In this document: piece by piece, positions 38,401-47,600 of the stretch
Numbering within the stretch: the first letter of the stretch is position 1
Layout: each line of letters begins with the position of its first letter
Source of the DNA: Geoalkalibacter sp.
Lineage (GTDB): Bacteria; Desulfobacterota; Desulfuromonadia; Desulfuromonadales; Geoalkalibacteraceae
Length of the DNA: 64,000 nt
NCBI RefSeq assembly: GCF_030605225.1
Contig: NZ_JAUWAV010000003.1
Span: forward strand, 62,001-126,000
Direction of reading: 5' to 3'
Position numbers and translations under genes: made by a program
The notes under the pieces: generated by a model
What the model saw: the letters and a program-made list of their open reading frames with translations, nothing else
Database searches by the model: none
Told to the model about the DNA's origin: nothing

Positions 38401-39750
38401 GTTGTGAGTGGCCAGGGTCAGGCCAAGGGCGGCGTTGATGGCGTTCACCACTTCGGGCAGCAGGGTACGCGCCGGATCGGCGCCCGCGCAGTCGATGCTC
38501 AGGGGCGCGCCGTCGTTGAGACGCAGCACGAGACGCGATGCCCGGCTCAAATCGACGCCCAGGGCAAGATCCGCCGCGCCGACCAGACGCGCGGGCGCGG
38601 CGTCGCTGCCCAGGGTCAGGGGCGGCACGGCGCCCAGCAGGCGTGTCGCGGCATCCTGGGCCGCGGCCCTGAGCACCTCGATGCGGCTTGCGAGCCCCGC
38701 GCTGGGCGAGGTCAGGGTCAGTCGGCCGCCGTCGTGGGAGGCCAGGGCAAAGCCGAAGGCGGCGTTGATGGCGTCGCGCACCTCGTCGAGGCTGGTGACG
38801 GCGGGATCGGCCCCGGCGCAGTCGATCTCGGCCAGATGAGCGCCGTCGATGAACAGCCGCAGAAAGCGCTCCTCGCTCAGATCCATGGGGCCGGTCTGCT
38901 CGCGCGCGGCGACCAGTCGCGCGGGGGCGGCGTCGCGCCCCAGGTAGAGGCGCGGCGGCAGATCAAACAGCAAAGGCGCGGCATCGCCGGGGCCATCAAG
39001 AATATCCAGGCGGCTCGCGGGGCCGAGGCTGGGGGAGGCCAGCCGCAGCAGGCGGCCGTCATGTCGGGCGATGTCCGCGCCCAAGGCGGTGTTGATGGCG
39101 GTGCGCAGTTCGTCCAGGCTGACGGCGGCGGCATCGAGGGCGCCGCTGGTCAGATCGATGCTGACCGGCGGCGCGCCGTCCAGCGCCAGGCGCAGAATGG
39201 GTGTGGCGCGCAGGTCGCTGCCCGCGCTCAGATCCCGGGGGCCGGTGAAACCGGCTGCCGCCGCGTCGCCGCCGGACGCCGCGGCCTGCGCCATGCCGAG
39301 CACCAGCGTGGCCGCGTCGCCGCGCAGGGCTTCGCGGGTGGACAGGATTTCGCTGGAGCGCTTCCACCAGCAGTCCATGTCCCGGTAATCGTCGGCGATG
39401 TGCAGCGCCAAGGCCTCGGCGCTGATACGCAGGGCGCCCTGGATGGTCACCGTGCCTTCGAGGAAGGTGCGGATGTAGCGCTTGAGGTGCGCGCGAAACT
39501 CCTCGACGCTCTCGTCGGGGCGCGGCGCCAGGCCGTACAGGGCGCCGATGCGCGCCAGATCGTCGATGAGCTCGGCGCCGCGATCGGCATGATCGACCCA
39601 GTGGGACAGCATCACCGCCGCCAGGCTGTTCTCACCCTTGAGCAGTTCGCCGCCGAAGGCATCCACCAGGCTGTACAGCACGCTGGGGCGCGGCAGGGCG
39701 CGGAAGGTGCGCGGCAGATAGCCGAGAATCCGCTCGGTTTTGGTCGGCAT
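35491..39750 (-). CDS. Giant gpI-like baseplate protein with eight ~110-residue repeats
   Basis: A 1419-residue protein. The N-terminal ~160 residues (LPRTFRALPRPSVLYSLVDAF onward) resemble the tail protein I / phage-tail P2 gpI-like baseplate family. Residues ~167-1040 consist of eight tandem ~110-residue units (see repeat feature), and the C-terminal ~380 residues form another beta-rich domain. Start 39750 is preceded by GGAGG one gene-gap base after baseplate J, the normal J-I order. Usual gpI proteins have only ~200 residues, so this is a major expansion that probably displays fibres or sets baseplate geometry. Confidence 0.8.
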   Translation of the reverse strand: MPTKTERILGYLPRTFRALPRPSVLYSLVDAFGGELLKGENSLAAVMLSHWVDHADRGAELIDDLARIGALYGLAPRPDESVEEFRAHLKRYIRTFLEGTVTIQGALRISAEALALHIADDYRDMDCWWKRSSEILSTREALRGDAATLVLGMAQAAASGGDAAAAGFTGPRDLSAGSDLRATPILRLALDGAPPVSIDLTSGALDAAAVSLDELRTAINTALGADIARHDGRLLRLASPSLGPASRLDILDGPGDAAPLLFDLPPRLYLGRDAAPARLVAAREQTGPMDLSEERFLRLFIDGAHLAEIDCAGADPAVTSLDEVRDAINAAFGFALASHDGGRLTLTSPSAGLASRIEVLRAAAQDAATRLLGAVPPLTLGSDAAPARLVGAADLALGVDLSRASRLVLRLNDGAPLSIDCAGADPARTLLPEVVNAINAALGLTLATHNGRRLILGTPNSGATASLDIALAEQGDASALLLGLKPRGFTGRAAEQARILGEIDLSGGVDLAALHLLRLAIDGMPPVTVNLRAGAADRRRVSLAELVAAINAGLTAPVAAHDGARLILTSPTSGSSSRLALLPLERERVRRFVTRTPILDEAATTVFGFIAAEARGTPAVPARLTGTADLSRGVDLRGGRFLRLALDGAAPVEIDCAGPRPRATTLDEIIDAINQALGAAVADHDGRHLRLTSPSSGPAGRVQVLPSQARDARQALLGLPEITARGAAATGVTLTGTIDLSEGVDLPAQAALRIAMDGAEPVDIALTAEAPAHKNLNQLMLAINLALGSNLARHDGRHLSLASPSLGAASRLEFAVPSGTDVTAAIFGFGPPRVYQGVAARPARLQGLANLAGGVDARTRRFLRLAFDGGPPRDVDCAAGAADPGAASLDELVAAINQQTGANLAAHDGARLSLTSPTSGAAGRLVLTTAEAGDAAAKILGPGVVDARGTAALPAVLTGTTDLLAGVDLSRRSLLRLAVNGGRARDIDIAGAAPGRTFGDEIVAAINRVHPGLAALTDEDRLRLTAPLAGPGSHLSLLPLRYIEVMEYPPAPREMTALLRYGEALDFDNGGAAEVFAEARFGTERGSVGPGLADVAAGWRLALLVALHPGEEARVWRGGDGELRAEKILGDGRRLAIAPDKILTEGDPSSLLRVPRGRNRWLLVNCLGSRYDSARFDQGRFTGGLCRARGIFNLSRFFRLPGGPLASVFAWPPGSDPEPPVNLRLSWVEHQPGAFEVHLPADLPPRFGARFNEARFALPGATPEFYAFSVTEPTDDPDYLPTCLNASSQLVKARVVPNVPLGWQPVAMPFRKARALTLGGNGQAARIYLQEEGFAGFLEIEAKIPGAAGNSIRIAARKSGPALFDVGIEFEGGRFENARRLVLGEPLPALTADLLKPSPVGLSQAKAAGVQVRVTRDRT
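36631..39252 (-). repeat. Eight protein-level repeats resembling the flagellin hook IN motif
   Basis: Each unit runs approximately DLS.GVDL...LRLA(I/L)DG..P..ID, then TLDE(I/L)..AIN.ALG, then (A/V)A.HDGR.L.LTSP..G..SRL. The AIN triplets fall at residues 218, 327, 437, 548, 672, 782, 895 and 1005 of the protein, giving spacings of 109-124. The last unit is the most divergent. The pattern is reminiscent of the IN motif in flagellar hook-associated proteins; this is a resemblance, not proven homology. Confidence 0.8.
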
Positions 39751-39751
39751 C

Positions 39752-41332
39752 TCAGCCCTCCTCCAGCGCGATGTCCGCGGGCTCCAGATCGAGCACCACC
39801 CACCAGTCTTCATTCCCAATCCGGGCGGCGACGGAGAAGGTGCCAGCTTCGATCTCTTCGTCGGTGGCGCGTGCCCCCGATGGCCCCTGCACCAGCGAGC
39901 GGTCGGGAATGCGTCGGCCGCCGGGCGGGGCGGGCGCGCCTGTTTCCAAAACCTGGTCGATGGCGGCGCGCAGGGCCGCCGGATCGCCGGTCGGCACGCC
40001 GCTCAGGGCGGCGGCGAGGCTGTCGGCGAGACCGGCGCCGCCGGGCGTGCCGAGATCGCTGCGCCAGGCCATGACATCGACGATGAGGGCGTCCCGTACT
40101 TCCTTGACCGATTTGCAGGCCGCCAGCAGGTCGCTTCCCTGGGCCGCATCGCCGGCGGTCAAGCCATCGACATAGGCCTGCACCGCCGCGATGATCTCAC
40201 CCTTGACCTTGTCCTTGCCCGCTGCGGTGAGGCCTGCGGCGATCTTGACCCGCGCGCGCGGCTTGCAGAACACATAGCGCGCCACCAGGGTCGCCAGGAC
40301 ACCGGCGGCGCGGGTCTCATGCACCGCCGCTTGCAGGCTGGGGAAGCGCTCGGGCTCGGCCTCCACCAGCAGGGTCACCGTGCCCAGGGGCGCCTGCTTG
40401 GCGGGCGGACCGGCGGGATCCCAGTATTCCACCAGCTCTCCGCGGCCCTCGAAGATCACCCGCGCCAGAGCGGCGAGAGTGCCTTTGCCCAGGGCGCGCA
40501 GCACGGCGCGGGCGCGGGCGCGCAGTTCCTCATCGGTTTCGTCCTTGGCGCCGAGAAAGGTTGCCTCGAAGTTGGTCACTTTCGCGATGCCGGCAATCGT
40601 CGCGGCCAGGGTGGTGATCTTGCCCGCCGCGACCTTGCCCGCCTCGCCCTTGAAATCCGCGCCCGCGCGGATCGGCACGTCGATGCGCACCTGTCCCCGT
40701 TGCAGGGTGCGCTGCTGAGTGGTGACGAAGCCCGCCTCGCCTTTTTCCGTGGTCAGGACCACGGCCTCGGGGATGGTGATGTTGCCGTCCACGGCAGGGT
40801 CGCGGAAAAAGGTCGCCAGGCCCACGGCATAGTCCTTGGTCTGGCGCACCACGCCGAGAATCGCCACCACCAGATCCAGGGAGGTGCCCTCGGCCGTTTC
40901 GATGAAGCCGGCCAGATAGGCCTGGTTGATCTGCTGGTAGACCGTGGCGATCTCGCGGCCGATGGCCTCGGAGAGGGTCCGGGTCACGCTGCCGACGTTG
41001 ATGTCGGTGAGGGGCGAATCGCTCTCGCGGCGAAAATAATCGACGTAAAAGGTGGTTTCGTCGTCGGGTCGGGCGCCGCCGGGTTGCCAGACCACGGCGT
41101 TGTCGCCCTCGCTGAAGAGAAAGTCGATTTCCTTGAGAAAGCTGTGGCGCGCTCGCTCGCGGGTACCGGTAATGCCGCGAATTTCGCGCGCCGGTTCGGC
41201 CAGGGGATAGAGATCCTCCTTGACGTCGTAGAGGAGGGGCTCGTTGACCACCCCGCCGACCACGGCGGTAAGAAGGTCGTCGACGATCTCCTGATAGGGG
41301 CGTTCGATCAAATTGCGTGTATCGCCGTTCAT
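39752..41332 (-). CDS. Baseplate J-like protein (gp47/gpJ type)
   Basis: A 526-residue wedge component. Conserved features of the baseplate J family seen are INVGSVTRTLSEAIGREIATVYQQIN, GTSLDLVVAILGV, GQVRIDVPIRAGADFKGEAGKVAAGKI and a DETDEELRARARAVL segment. Its start overlaps the gp25 stop by four bases and its stop is one base from the gpI-like start, giving the classic W-J-I order of contractile tails. Confidence 0.9.
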   Translation of the reverse strand: MNGDTRNLIERPYQEIVDDLLTAVVGGVVNEPLLYDVKEDLYPLAEPAREIRGITGTRERARHSFLKEIDFLFSEGDNAVVWQPGGARPDDETTFYVDYFRRESDSPLTDINVGSVTRTLSEAIGREIATVYQQINQAYLAGFIETAEGTSLDLVVAILGVVRQTKDYAVGLATFFRDPAVDGNITIPEAVVLTTEKGEAGFVTTQQRTLQRGQVRIDVPIRAGADFKGEAGKVAAGKITTLAATIAGIAKVTNFEATFLGAKDETDEELRARARAVLRALGKGTLAALARVIFEGRGELVEYWDPAGPPAKQAPLGTVTLLVEAEPERFPSLQAAVHETRAAGVLATLVARYVFCKPRARVKIAAGLTAAGKDKVKGEIIAAVQAYVDGLTAGDAAQGSDLLAACKSVKEVRDALIVDVMAWRSDLGTPGGAGLADSLAAALSGVPTGDPAALRAAIDQVLETGAPAPPGGRRIPDRSLVQGPSGARATDEEIEAGTFSVAARIGNEDWWVVLDLEPADIALEEG

Positions 41333-41796
41333 GGCGCGACTCCTTCAAAGAAGAAGGGAAAGACCAGGTTGAGCACCGTATCGCTGTCGATGACCCGGAC
41401 CTTGGCCGCGATATCCACGCGGGTGGGCCGGCCGCGGCGCGTGGTGACGCTGAGCTCCACCACCTCCTTGACCCGCGGTTCGGCCTGCAGGGCGAGCAGG
41501 GTGAAAAGCTTCGCCTTGTTGCGGTTGGTTTCGGTATTGGGCTCGCCGATCAACTCGTGCAAACGGCAGCCGTAATCGGGATGGCCGAGCTGCGCCAGTT
41601 CGCCCACGGGGGTGAGAAAACGCAGGAGCAGGGCCTGCTGCAGGTTCTCCACCTGCGTAAGGGTCGCCAGATCCACCTGCCCGGTTTCGGGTCGGATGCG
41701 AGTGAACAGGTCGCTGCCCGGCATGCGGGAGTTCTGTTGTTCGAGATCGCCGAGCAGGCGCAGATCGCTGCCGAAGCGCGTAAAGTCGTTTGCCAT
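41329..41796 (-). CDS. Baseplate wedge protein, gp25/gpW type
   Basis: A 155-residue protein of the T4 gp25/P2 gpW lysozyme-like wedge family: VENLQQALLLRFLTPVGELAQLGHPDYGCRL and EPRVKEVVELSV are family-typical. Gp25 joins sheath to baseplate at the contact where contraction starts. Start 41796 is chosen because the longer frame would run into the repeat element upstream. Overlaps the baseplate J start by four bases. Confidence 0.9.
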   Translation of the reverse strand: MANDFTRFGSDLRLLGDLEQQNSRMPGSDLFTRIRPETGQVDLATLTQVENLQQALLLRFLTPVGELAQLGHPDYGCRLHELIGEPNTETNRNKAKLFTLLALQAEPRVKEVVELSVTTRRGRPTRVDIAAKVRVIDSDTVLNLVFPFFFEGVAP

Positions 41797-41815
41797 GAGA
41801 TCCCGTTCCTTTTCG

Positions 41816-42017
41816 CCACGAATGACACGAATAGACACAAATCAATCGGGAAAAACGAAAAATCCTTGGTAACCGTTCAGCGGGCACCGCGGGGCGCGGC
41901 GGAATCGCTTGCGGCAAAAACTCGCCGGTGGCTCGGACATTCGCCGCGGTACTCCTGAGCGTCGCGGCTGAATCGGCAAGATCCTTTTATTCGTGTCCAT
42001 TCGTGTCATTCGTGGTT
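41816..42017. repeat. Dispersed inverted repeat (CCACGAATGACACGAAT class), copy 2
   Basis: Left arm CCACGAATGACACGAATAGAC (41816 onward, trimmed here to its start) and right arm ATTCGTGTCATTCGTGG ending near 42016 match copy 1 at 26984-27080. Here the arms enclose ~145 bases with no open frame of note. It separates the gp25 and PAAR genes and adds the only long gap within the operon. Confidence 0.75.
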
Positions 42018-42024
42018 GCCTTGG

Positions 42025-42357
42025 TCAAGGCGGCCAGTTGTCGTTGATAAAGGGCGCCGCCGGGGGGCCGAGAATCACCAGGATGCCCGGCGGCGTCGGA
42101 ATGCGGTCGAGCATGCGCACCAGGGAACGGCCGCCCACCGTCACCCCGCTGCTCGCCGGCATGCCGATGGTCATGGGGTAGGGCACGCCGGTGAGGGAAT
42201 TGACCATCATGCACAAGGAGCCGCTGGTCGCCAGGGGCATGCCGCCCGCCGTGATGAAGGGCGGAAGCACGGCGATGATGGTCCCGGTATCCGGCGGACC
42301 GGCGGCGCCGGGGGTGAGCATCACCGTGCAGCCGATGGAGACGGGAGGTCCGGGCAT
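42025..42357 (-). CDS. PAAR-like spike-tip protein
   Basis: A 110-residue Gly/Pro-rich protein with the layout of PAAR-type proteins that cap contractile spikes: alternating beta-strand repeats and a MPLATSGSLCMMVNSLTGVPYPMTIG core. A Cys pair and no obvious effector extension are seen. AAGGAGA precedes the start, and it directly follows the spike gene. Metal binding is expected from the family but not shown. Confidence 0.8.
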   Translation of the reverse strand: MPGPPVSIGCTVMLTPGAAGPPDTGTIIAVLPPFITAGGMPLATSGSLCMMVNSLTGVPYPMTIGMPASSGVTVGGRSLVRMLDRIPTPPGILVILGPPAAPFINDNWPP

Positions 42358-42372
42358 GAGAATCTCCTTGGT

Positions 42373-43176
42373 TTAGGGTGAAAAGGACGTCATGCCCTGG
42401 ATGCTCACCGTTGCCCCCTGCACCCTGGCGGAAAGGCCGCCCTCGACGAACGCCCCCATGCCGGCCTTGAGTTTCGCCTGCATGCCGGCTTCGACCTCGG
42501 TGTTCATCTGCCCCTTGATCTTGACGTTCATCCCTTCGAGAGTCAGATCGCGCCGCGCCTTGAGGGTCATGGCGCCCAGGGCCTCGACCTCCACGTCGCC
42601 GTCCTGGTTCATGACGATTTTCGTGTTGCCCGCCGTCACCGTCACCGTGCCGCCGCTGCCGTCGGGCTGATCAAGTTTCATCTCGGTTTGGCCGGCTGTG
42701 GCGGTGATCCGGCCGTCGGTGATGCGCACCGTGATTTTCGGCGCCATCTCGATGAGAATCTCGCGCGGCGGACTCTGGTCCCGATGGTTGCGGATTTCCG
42801 CCTTGATCGCCTCTGTGTCCGAGGCGTGCAAGGGCAAACGGAAAATCACCTCGTCGGGGTTGTTGAGGGGCGGGCGGTCCGCATCGTTGTACAGACGGCC
42901 GATGATGATGGGCTGATTGACGTCGCCCTTGTCGAAGGTCAGCAGCACCAGATCATCGATGTTGGGAATCGCCGCCGTGCCGATATGCCCCGTGGCGACG
43001 GGCACGCGCTTGAGTTCCAGGCCGCTGTTTTTCAGCCGCACGTCGCAGCCGTAGTTTTCTTGGTCGCTCGCGGCGCTGTGCGGATGGACCGCCGTGACCA
43101 CGCCGAGTTCGGCGATGCGCAAGCGCTTGAGCTCGTGGCGGATGATTTCCTGGATGGTGGCGACGATGGATGACAT
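42373..43176 (-). CDS. Spike protein, gpV/VgrG OB-fold type
   Basis: A 267-residue central spike. The N-terminal half is an OB-fold of the phage baseplate V family (ELGVVTAVHPHSA and DDLVLLTFDKGDVNQPIIIGRLYN). The C-terminal ~130 residues form a regular beta-helix-like needle of short repeats (ITATAGQTEMKLDQ, GMQAKLKAGMGAFVEGG). It would puncture the target membrane with the PAAR tip attached. Hub (gpD) and spike are separate genes here, unlike fused VgrG. Confidence 0.9.
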   Translation of the reverse strand: MSSIVATIQEIIRHELKRLRIAELGVVTAVHPHSAASDQENYGCDVRLKNSGLELKRVPVATGHIGTAAIPNIDDLVLLTFDKGDVNQPIIIGRLYNDADRPPLNNPDEVIFRLPLHASDTEAIKAEIRNHRDQSPPREILIEMAPKITVRITDGRITATAGQTEMKLDQPDGSGGTVTVTAGNTKIVMNQDGDVEVEALGAMTLKARRDLTLEGMNVKIKGQMNTEVEAGMQAKLKAGMGAFVEGGLSARVQGATVSIQGMTSFSP

Positions 43177-43181
43177 CTTTC

Positions 43182-44174
43182 TCAGATCCCCCGAAAGCCG
43201 ATGGTGGTGACAAACCCCTGTGTCTTGGTGATGCGATGGGTCACGGCACGCACCTGGAAGGTGCCGTTGTGCTCGCTTTCCGGCGCCTGCTGCACGCGCA
43301 CCGCGTCGCCGAGCTTGACCGCCGGGTTGCCCAGCACCCGCAGCTTGCCCTGCAGGGCGCGGCGTTGCAGATGGGTGCGCAGAGCGTCGGCGGCGCTCTG
43401 CGCGGCTTGGGCGGTACGCAGCACCGGGCGCTCGAGCAGCAGGGTCGGAGCGCCGCTGCCCGCCTGGCCGCGCGTGCCGCTGAAATCCTTGGTCAGCCAG
43501 CCCCAGGCGTCCTCGCCCTCGGCGCCCGTCGGGCTCTCGCCCCAGGCCTCGACGCGTGCCGCGCGCGGCGCGATGAAATGGCAGTCCAGGGTCAGCAGGT
43601 CGCGGCCGTAGTCGAACACATGCACGGTGCGTCCGCCGACAAAACGCTCGAACACCAGCGCGCCCTCGGCGTTCACGTAAAGATCACAACCACTCAGGTC
43701 GGCCAGATCGCGCAGGTGGTGCCAGAAGCTGCGGCGGCCGTCGATCACATACGCCGGAAACTGGCTGCCGTCCTCGACTTGCGCGATGTCCACCCCGGCT
43801 TGTCCGGCCAGATCGCGCACGATTTCGCCGGCCTTTTTCGCCTGATAGGTGATGTCGGCGAAGCTGCGCAAGAGGGTCATGGCGGCACCATGGCCGATGA
43901 CCCGCCGTGTTTCCAGCCCGGCCTGCACCGCCGTGACGGCTCCGGTCATGACCCGCTCCAAGCCGCCGTCGTCGGCATAGCCCAGCTCGATGCGCGCCTC
44001 ATCCTCCTGCTCGGGCCGCCAGCTGCCGACCTGGCCCATGACCAGCAAGAAGCGATCGGCGGGCACGTCCATGTCGAGTTCCACGCGCAACTCGGTGAGG
44101 ATGCTCGCCCGCGGCTCGTCGGTGGTGTCGACGATGCGGTTGCCCAAGGTCAGTTTGTAGGCCGGGTTGAGCAT
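43182..44174 (-). CDS. Hub protein, gpD-type (late control D / VgrG N-domain)
   Basis: A 330-residue hub that connects tube to spike. It has the gpD-like pattern of two beta-rich domains: PAYKLTLGNRIVDTTDEPRAS at the N-terminus, EIVRDLAGQAGVDIAQVEDG, and FWHHLRDLADLSGCDLYVNAEGALVFERF. Start 44174 has AAGGAG upstream. It lies immediately before the spike gene. Confidence 0.88.
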   Translation of the reverse strand: MLNPAYKLTLGNRIVDTTDEPRASILTELRVELDMDVPADRFLLVMGQVGSWRPEQEDEARIELGYADDGGLERVMTGAVTAVQAGLETRRVIGHGAAMTLLRSFADITYQAKKAGEIVRDLAGQAGVDIAQVEDGSQFPAYVIDGRRSFWHHLRDLADLSGCDLYVNAEGALVFERFVGGRTVHVFDYGRDLLTLDCHFIAPRAARVEAWGESPTGAEGEDAWGWLTKDFSGTRGQAGSGAPTLLLERPVLRTAQAAQSAADALRTHLQRRALQGKLRVLGNPAVKLGDAVRVQQAPESEHNGTFQVRAVTHRITKTQGFVTTIGFRGI

Positions 44175-44184
44175 GGTGCGCTCC

Positions 44185-44598
44185 TTAACGAGTGAATTCC
44201 TCAAGCTCCCGACGGCACTGGTCCAGTCGCTGTGACAGGCGCATGGTCGACTCGGGCAGCAGTTGCGACAGTGCCTGCTTGTCGCTGGCCGCGTCATAGA
44301 CCACCAGAACCGCATCGAGCTGCTTCAGAAGACGCTCCGCAGTTTGCCTGACTCGGCTCGGTGAGGTACCGGCCAGTTGCTTCAACAAGGCAACGGGGTG
44401 GAGCCGCGACAGATTCAGTGCGTCGAAATTCTCCCCGATGAACATCTTCTCAAAGGCCGACAGATAGTCCTCCGGGGCCGCACGCAGCCTTGCAGCCACC
44501 ACCGCGTAGCCCTCGGGACCGAGGTGGTCGGGGGTGAAGTTGCCGCCGACGACTAGCAATATGTCTGAATGAATGGTTTCCGATGCCGTTTCGGTCAT
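44185..44598 (-). CDS. Small helical protein next to the metallopeptidase fusion (unknown; candidate immunity or chaperone)
   Basis: A 137-residue, mostly helical, soluble protein with no signal or membrane segment. ATG 44598 has TGAGG at proper spacing, nine bases after the stop of the 1294-residue metallopeptidase-like fusion. It is followed by the hub gene. Being inserted between the putative effector and the hub suggests a partner, such as an adaptor/chaperone for loading or an immunity protein. No family is recognised, so this is inference from position only. Confidence 0.6.
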   Translation of the reverse strand: MTETASETIHSDILLVVGGNFTPDHLGPEGYAVVAARLRAAPEDYLSAFEKMFIGENFDALNLSRLHPVALLKQLAGTSPSRVRQTAERLLKQLDAVLVVYDAASDKQALSQLLPESTMRLSQRLDQCRRELEEFTR

Positions 44599-44607
44599 GA
44601 GCAAACC

Positions 44608-47600
44608 TCAGAAGTTCTGGATCAGGTTGTTTCCCGTCGTTGCCGTGGCCGGACCCAGCCCGGCGGCAATGGGGAATCGCGCCGTACGCGCGCGTCGCGC
44701 CCAATTGATAATATTGTCGTTGTTCGGATCGTTGTCCGGGTCCGCTGTGTGCAGGTTTTGGATGCGTCGATAAATGCGAACATCAGGCAAGACGATTCCG
44801 GTTCCTTGCACCAGGGTGGTCGGTGAATTGGTGTTCAGGGTGAAGAACCGACGGTCCGTCGCCGTGTCGAAACGGTTGAACAGGACATGGGCCAGTTCGT
44901 GGGCCAGGGTTTCGTCATTGAAGGACAAGGTCGTATCGATGAAGATGAAATAGCGATCCCCCAAGGCCACATTGACCCTTTGAGCGATGGTGGCATAGGC
45001 ATTTGCACCCGAGAGCGGGACAAAGACCACCGTGAGGGTATTGTCGGGGGTCAGCGGAACCAAATCGTTGAGGGCCGCTTGTTCATTGGCATTATCGGCG
45101 CTCCCGGCATAGATTCCGGCACCGTTCAGGGCCGCGGCGGGCACCTGGCGATCCGTGGTCGGCCCAGCATCGATCTGCAACCCGATTTGATTCCAGCGCC
45201 GGTTGGCATGTAGAAACTGACCGGCGATATAGGCCGGGGTCGCGGCAGCGAAACCAGGATTGGCGACATTGGTGTAGCGTATGACCCTGACGGCGAGGCG
45301 CCGGCGTTCATCTGGATTGCGATTGAACACGGGAACCAGCAGGGGCAGCCGAACCCCGGGAGAGGGCGAATACTCCGCGCGGACAAAGCCGTCGATCAGA
45401 GCTCTGCGGGTGCGATGGTTGCTCTGCCCGGCGTTGCGCAGGCCGGTATCGAAGGGTGCTGCCAATCCGCTATGCGTCGGGAAGTCCCGATCGGTGTCAT
45501 CTGTGACCAGCAGAACCCCACGGGAGATGAAGACCCGCGATCCAGCCGCCGTTTCAGGCAGGGTCAGAACCTGGGAGACCGGGGCATCGTCATCGGTCCG
45601 GCGATCGTTGCGCAGGGTTTTCCAATCGATGGCAACGGAACCGTTGGCCACCGGATCATGGATGCGAAAGTGGAATTTGCGTCGGTCCGCCCCGACAAAG
45701 TTGTTGGCCTCAGTCTCTTGGTTTTGAATGTCTCCGGCAGCATCGTAGCCATTGTTCCAGAGGCCGATGCGGGTAAAAGTCCGCGAAGGGGCGGCGGCGG
45801 TAGCCTGCTCGCTGATCTCCACCTGCACCGCAGTCATATTGACCCGATCCCCATCCGGTTCGCCGCCCTGAATGCCCAGCCGAAAGCCTGTGTCCCGAGC
45901 GGCGGGGCTGAAAGTGCGCGCCTCGACAAAAAGGCGCGCGCCGGACGCCGGAACCGTCGCGGCCGGAATCGGGTGCGGCACCCCTGTTGCGACATCGGCG
46001 GCCGCCGGCGTCTCACTGGTGAACAACCGCACCAGCGGATTGAGAGCATCCAGGGGCGTCAGAACCAAGGTGCCGGTGAAACCTGAAGGTTGAGGCGGGC
46101 GCACGATCAGCATCGCCCGCTCGTGGGACAAACCTGGATCCCGCACCTGGACGAAACGTCCGGGATCGATCTTCTGCGCTGCGCTCAGCAGCGGAGGATC
46201 GACACCGGTGGCCGTGCGACTCAGTGCGACATCCAGAGTCAGTTCCAAGGCGGTCAGGGTGGCGATGACCGGCGGACCGATGGGAGAGGTCCCGCCGGTG
46301 AGGGTGAGGGACAGCTGCACATCATTCATGCTTCCGCTGACGTTGGTCCCTTCGGCGAAAAGCGTCAGGCCGGCGCTGAGTTGAGCGCCGGAGAAAAGGT
46401 TGTCGACGCCGTCGTAGGTCAGGGCAACTCCGCCGACAGCCGAGGGGAACAGATCAACAAAGTTGCCGATCCGGGTCAGGGTACCGTTGCCGGTAAAGGC
46501 CGAGCTGACGCCAAGCCTCACCTGCACCCGGGCCGGGTTGGTGTGAACCTTTCGCACCACCACTACGTCCGAGGCCAGGGTGATGGTCGGATTGACCGTG
46601 ACGGCCGGGGTCGGACCAGGTTCGATAACCACCGGCAGATGCCCCGGCGTGGAGCCTTCGAGCCGCCGGCAGACGATATTGCCGCGCGCGCTTTGCGGCG
46701 GCGCATCGGCCAGACGGGCGACGGCGGGCGCGCGCAACTCCAGAAGATGCAGGATGTAGGTGCCCTCGGGTCGTGGATCGGGAAAACGGAAACTGCCGTC
46801 GGCGGCGGTGCGGTTGGGAATGGGGCGCCCGCGCTGCGGACCTGAGGGTCGCTCGCCCACATCGGCGCGACCGGCGGCGTCGGTATGCAGGTACTCACCA
46901 TCGGGGGCCATCAGGGCAAAGGGCTCGTTGGGGACCGCTGAACCGTCGGGGCGGGTAAGGCTGAGGCTGACACTGACCTGACCGGACTCTGCCGCAACCA
47001 CCAGCCATTTGTTCGGCTGCTCGCCGCCGCGGGCGATAAAGCAGGTGCGCTGATTGGGGTCGCCCGGGCCGATGCACCATGCGCCGCCGGGAGACGGCAG
47101 GTTCCAGGTCGCCGGCTGAGGCACCTCGCAGGGAAATTGAGACGCGCGCACAAAGAGAATTTCCGTGCGCCGGTTTGGGCGCCAGGCATCCTGGGTGTTG
47201 CGCACCGGATCTTTTTCCCCACCGCCCAGCCACTTGACCACGCCGTTGGAACAGCCGTCGCCGGCGTTGGGCAGGAACTGGTTTTCCGCAACCGCCAGGC
47301 GGTCCTGATCGAGATAGGCGGCAATCAGCGCCGACCAGGTGGCGTCATTGACCTGACCGGTCTGGGGCAAGCCCTGATCGAGCTGAAAGTTGCGTATCGC
47401 CTCGCTGGTGAGAGGGCCGTGGTCCTCGTCGATGCCGCCCTTGTAGTATTCAAGGTCGTTGAGGATGAACTGGTACTCGCGCACGGACCAGGTGTCGTGG
47501 ATGGATGGCAGTTGCCCCGCGGGCCGCGCGCGGCGCAAGGCGTCCCATTCGGCGCGACTCGCTGCCGGGTCGCGCCCGGCGGTGAGCCAGGCGTACACCG

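Noticed and set aside
36631-39252. CRISPR-like periodicity
   Set aside because: The repetition is of ~330-base coding units with protein-level conservation, not short identical direct repeats with spacers.
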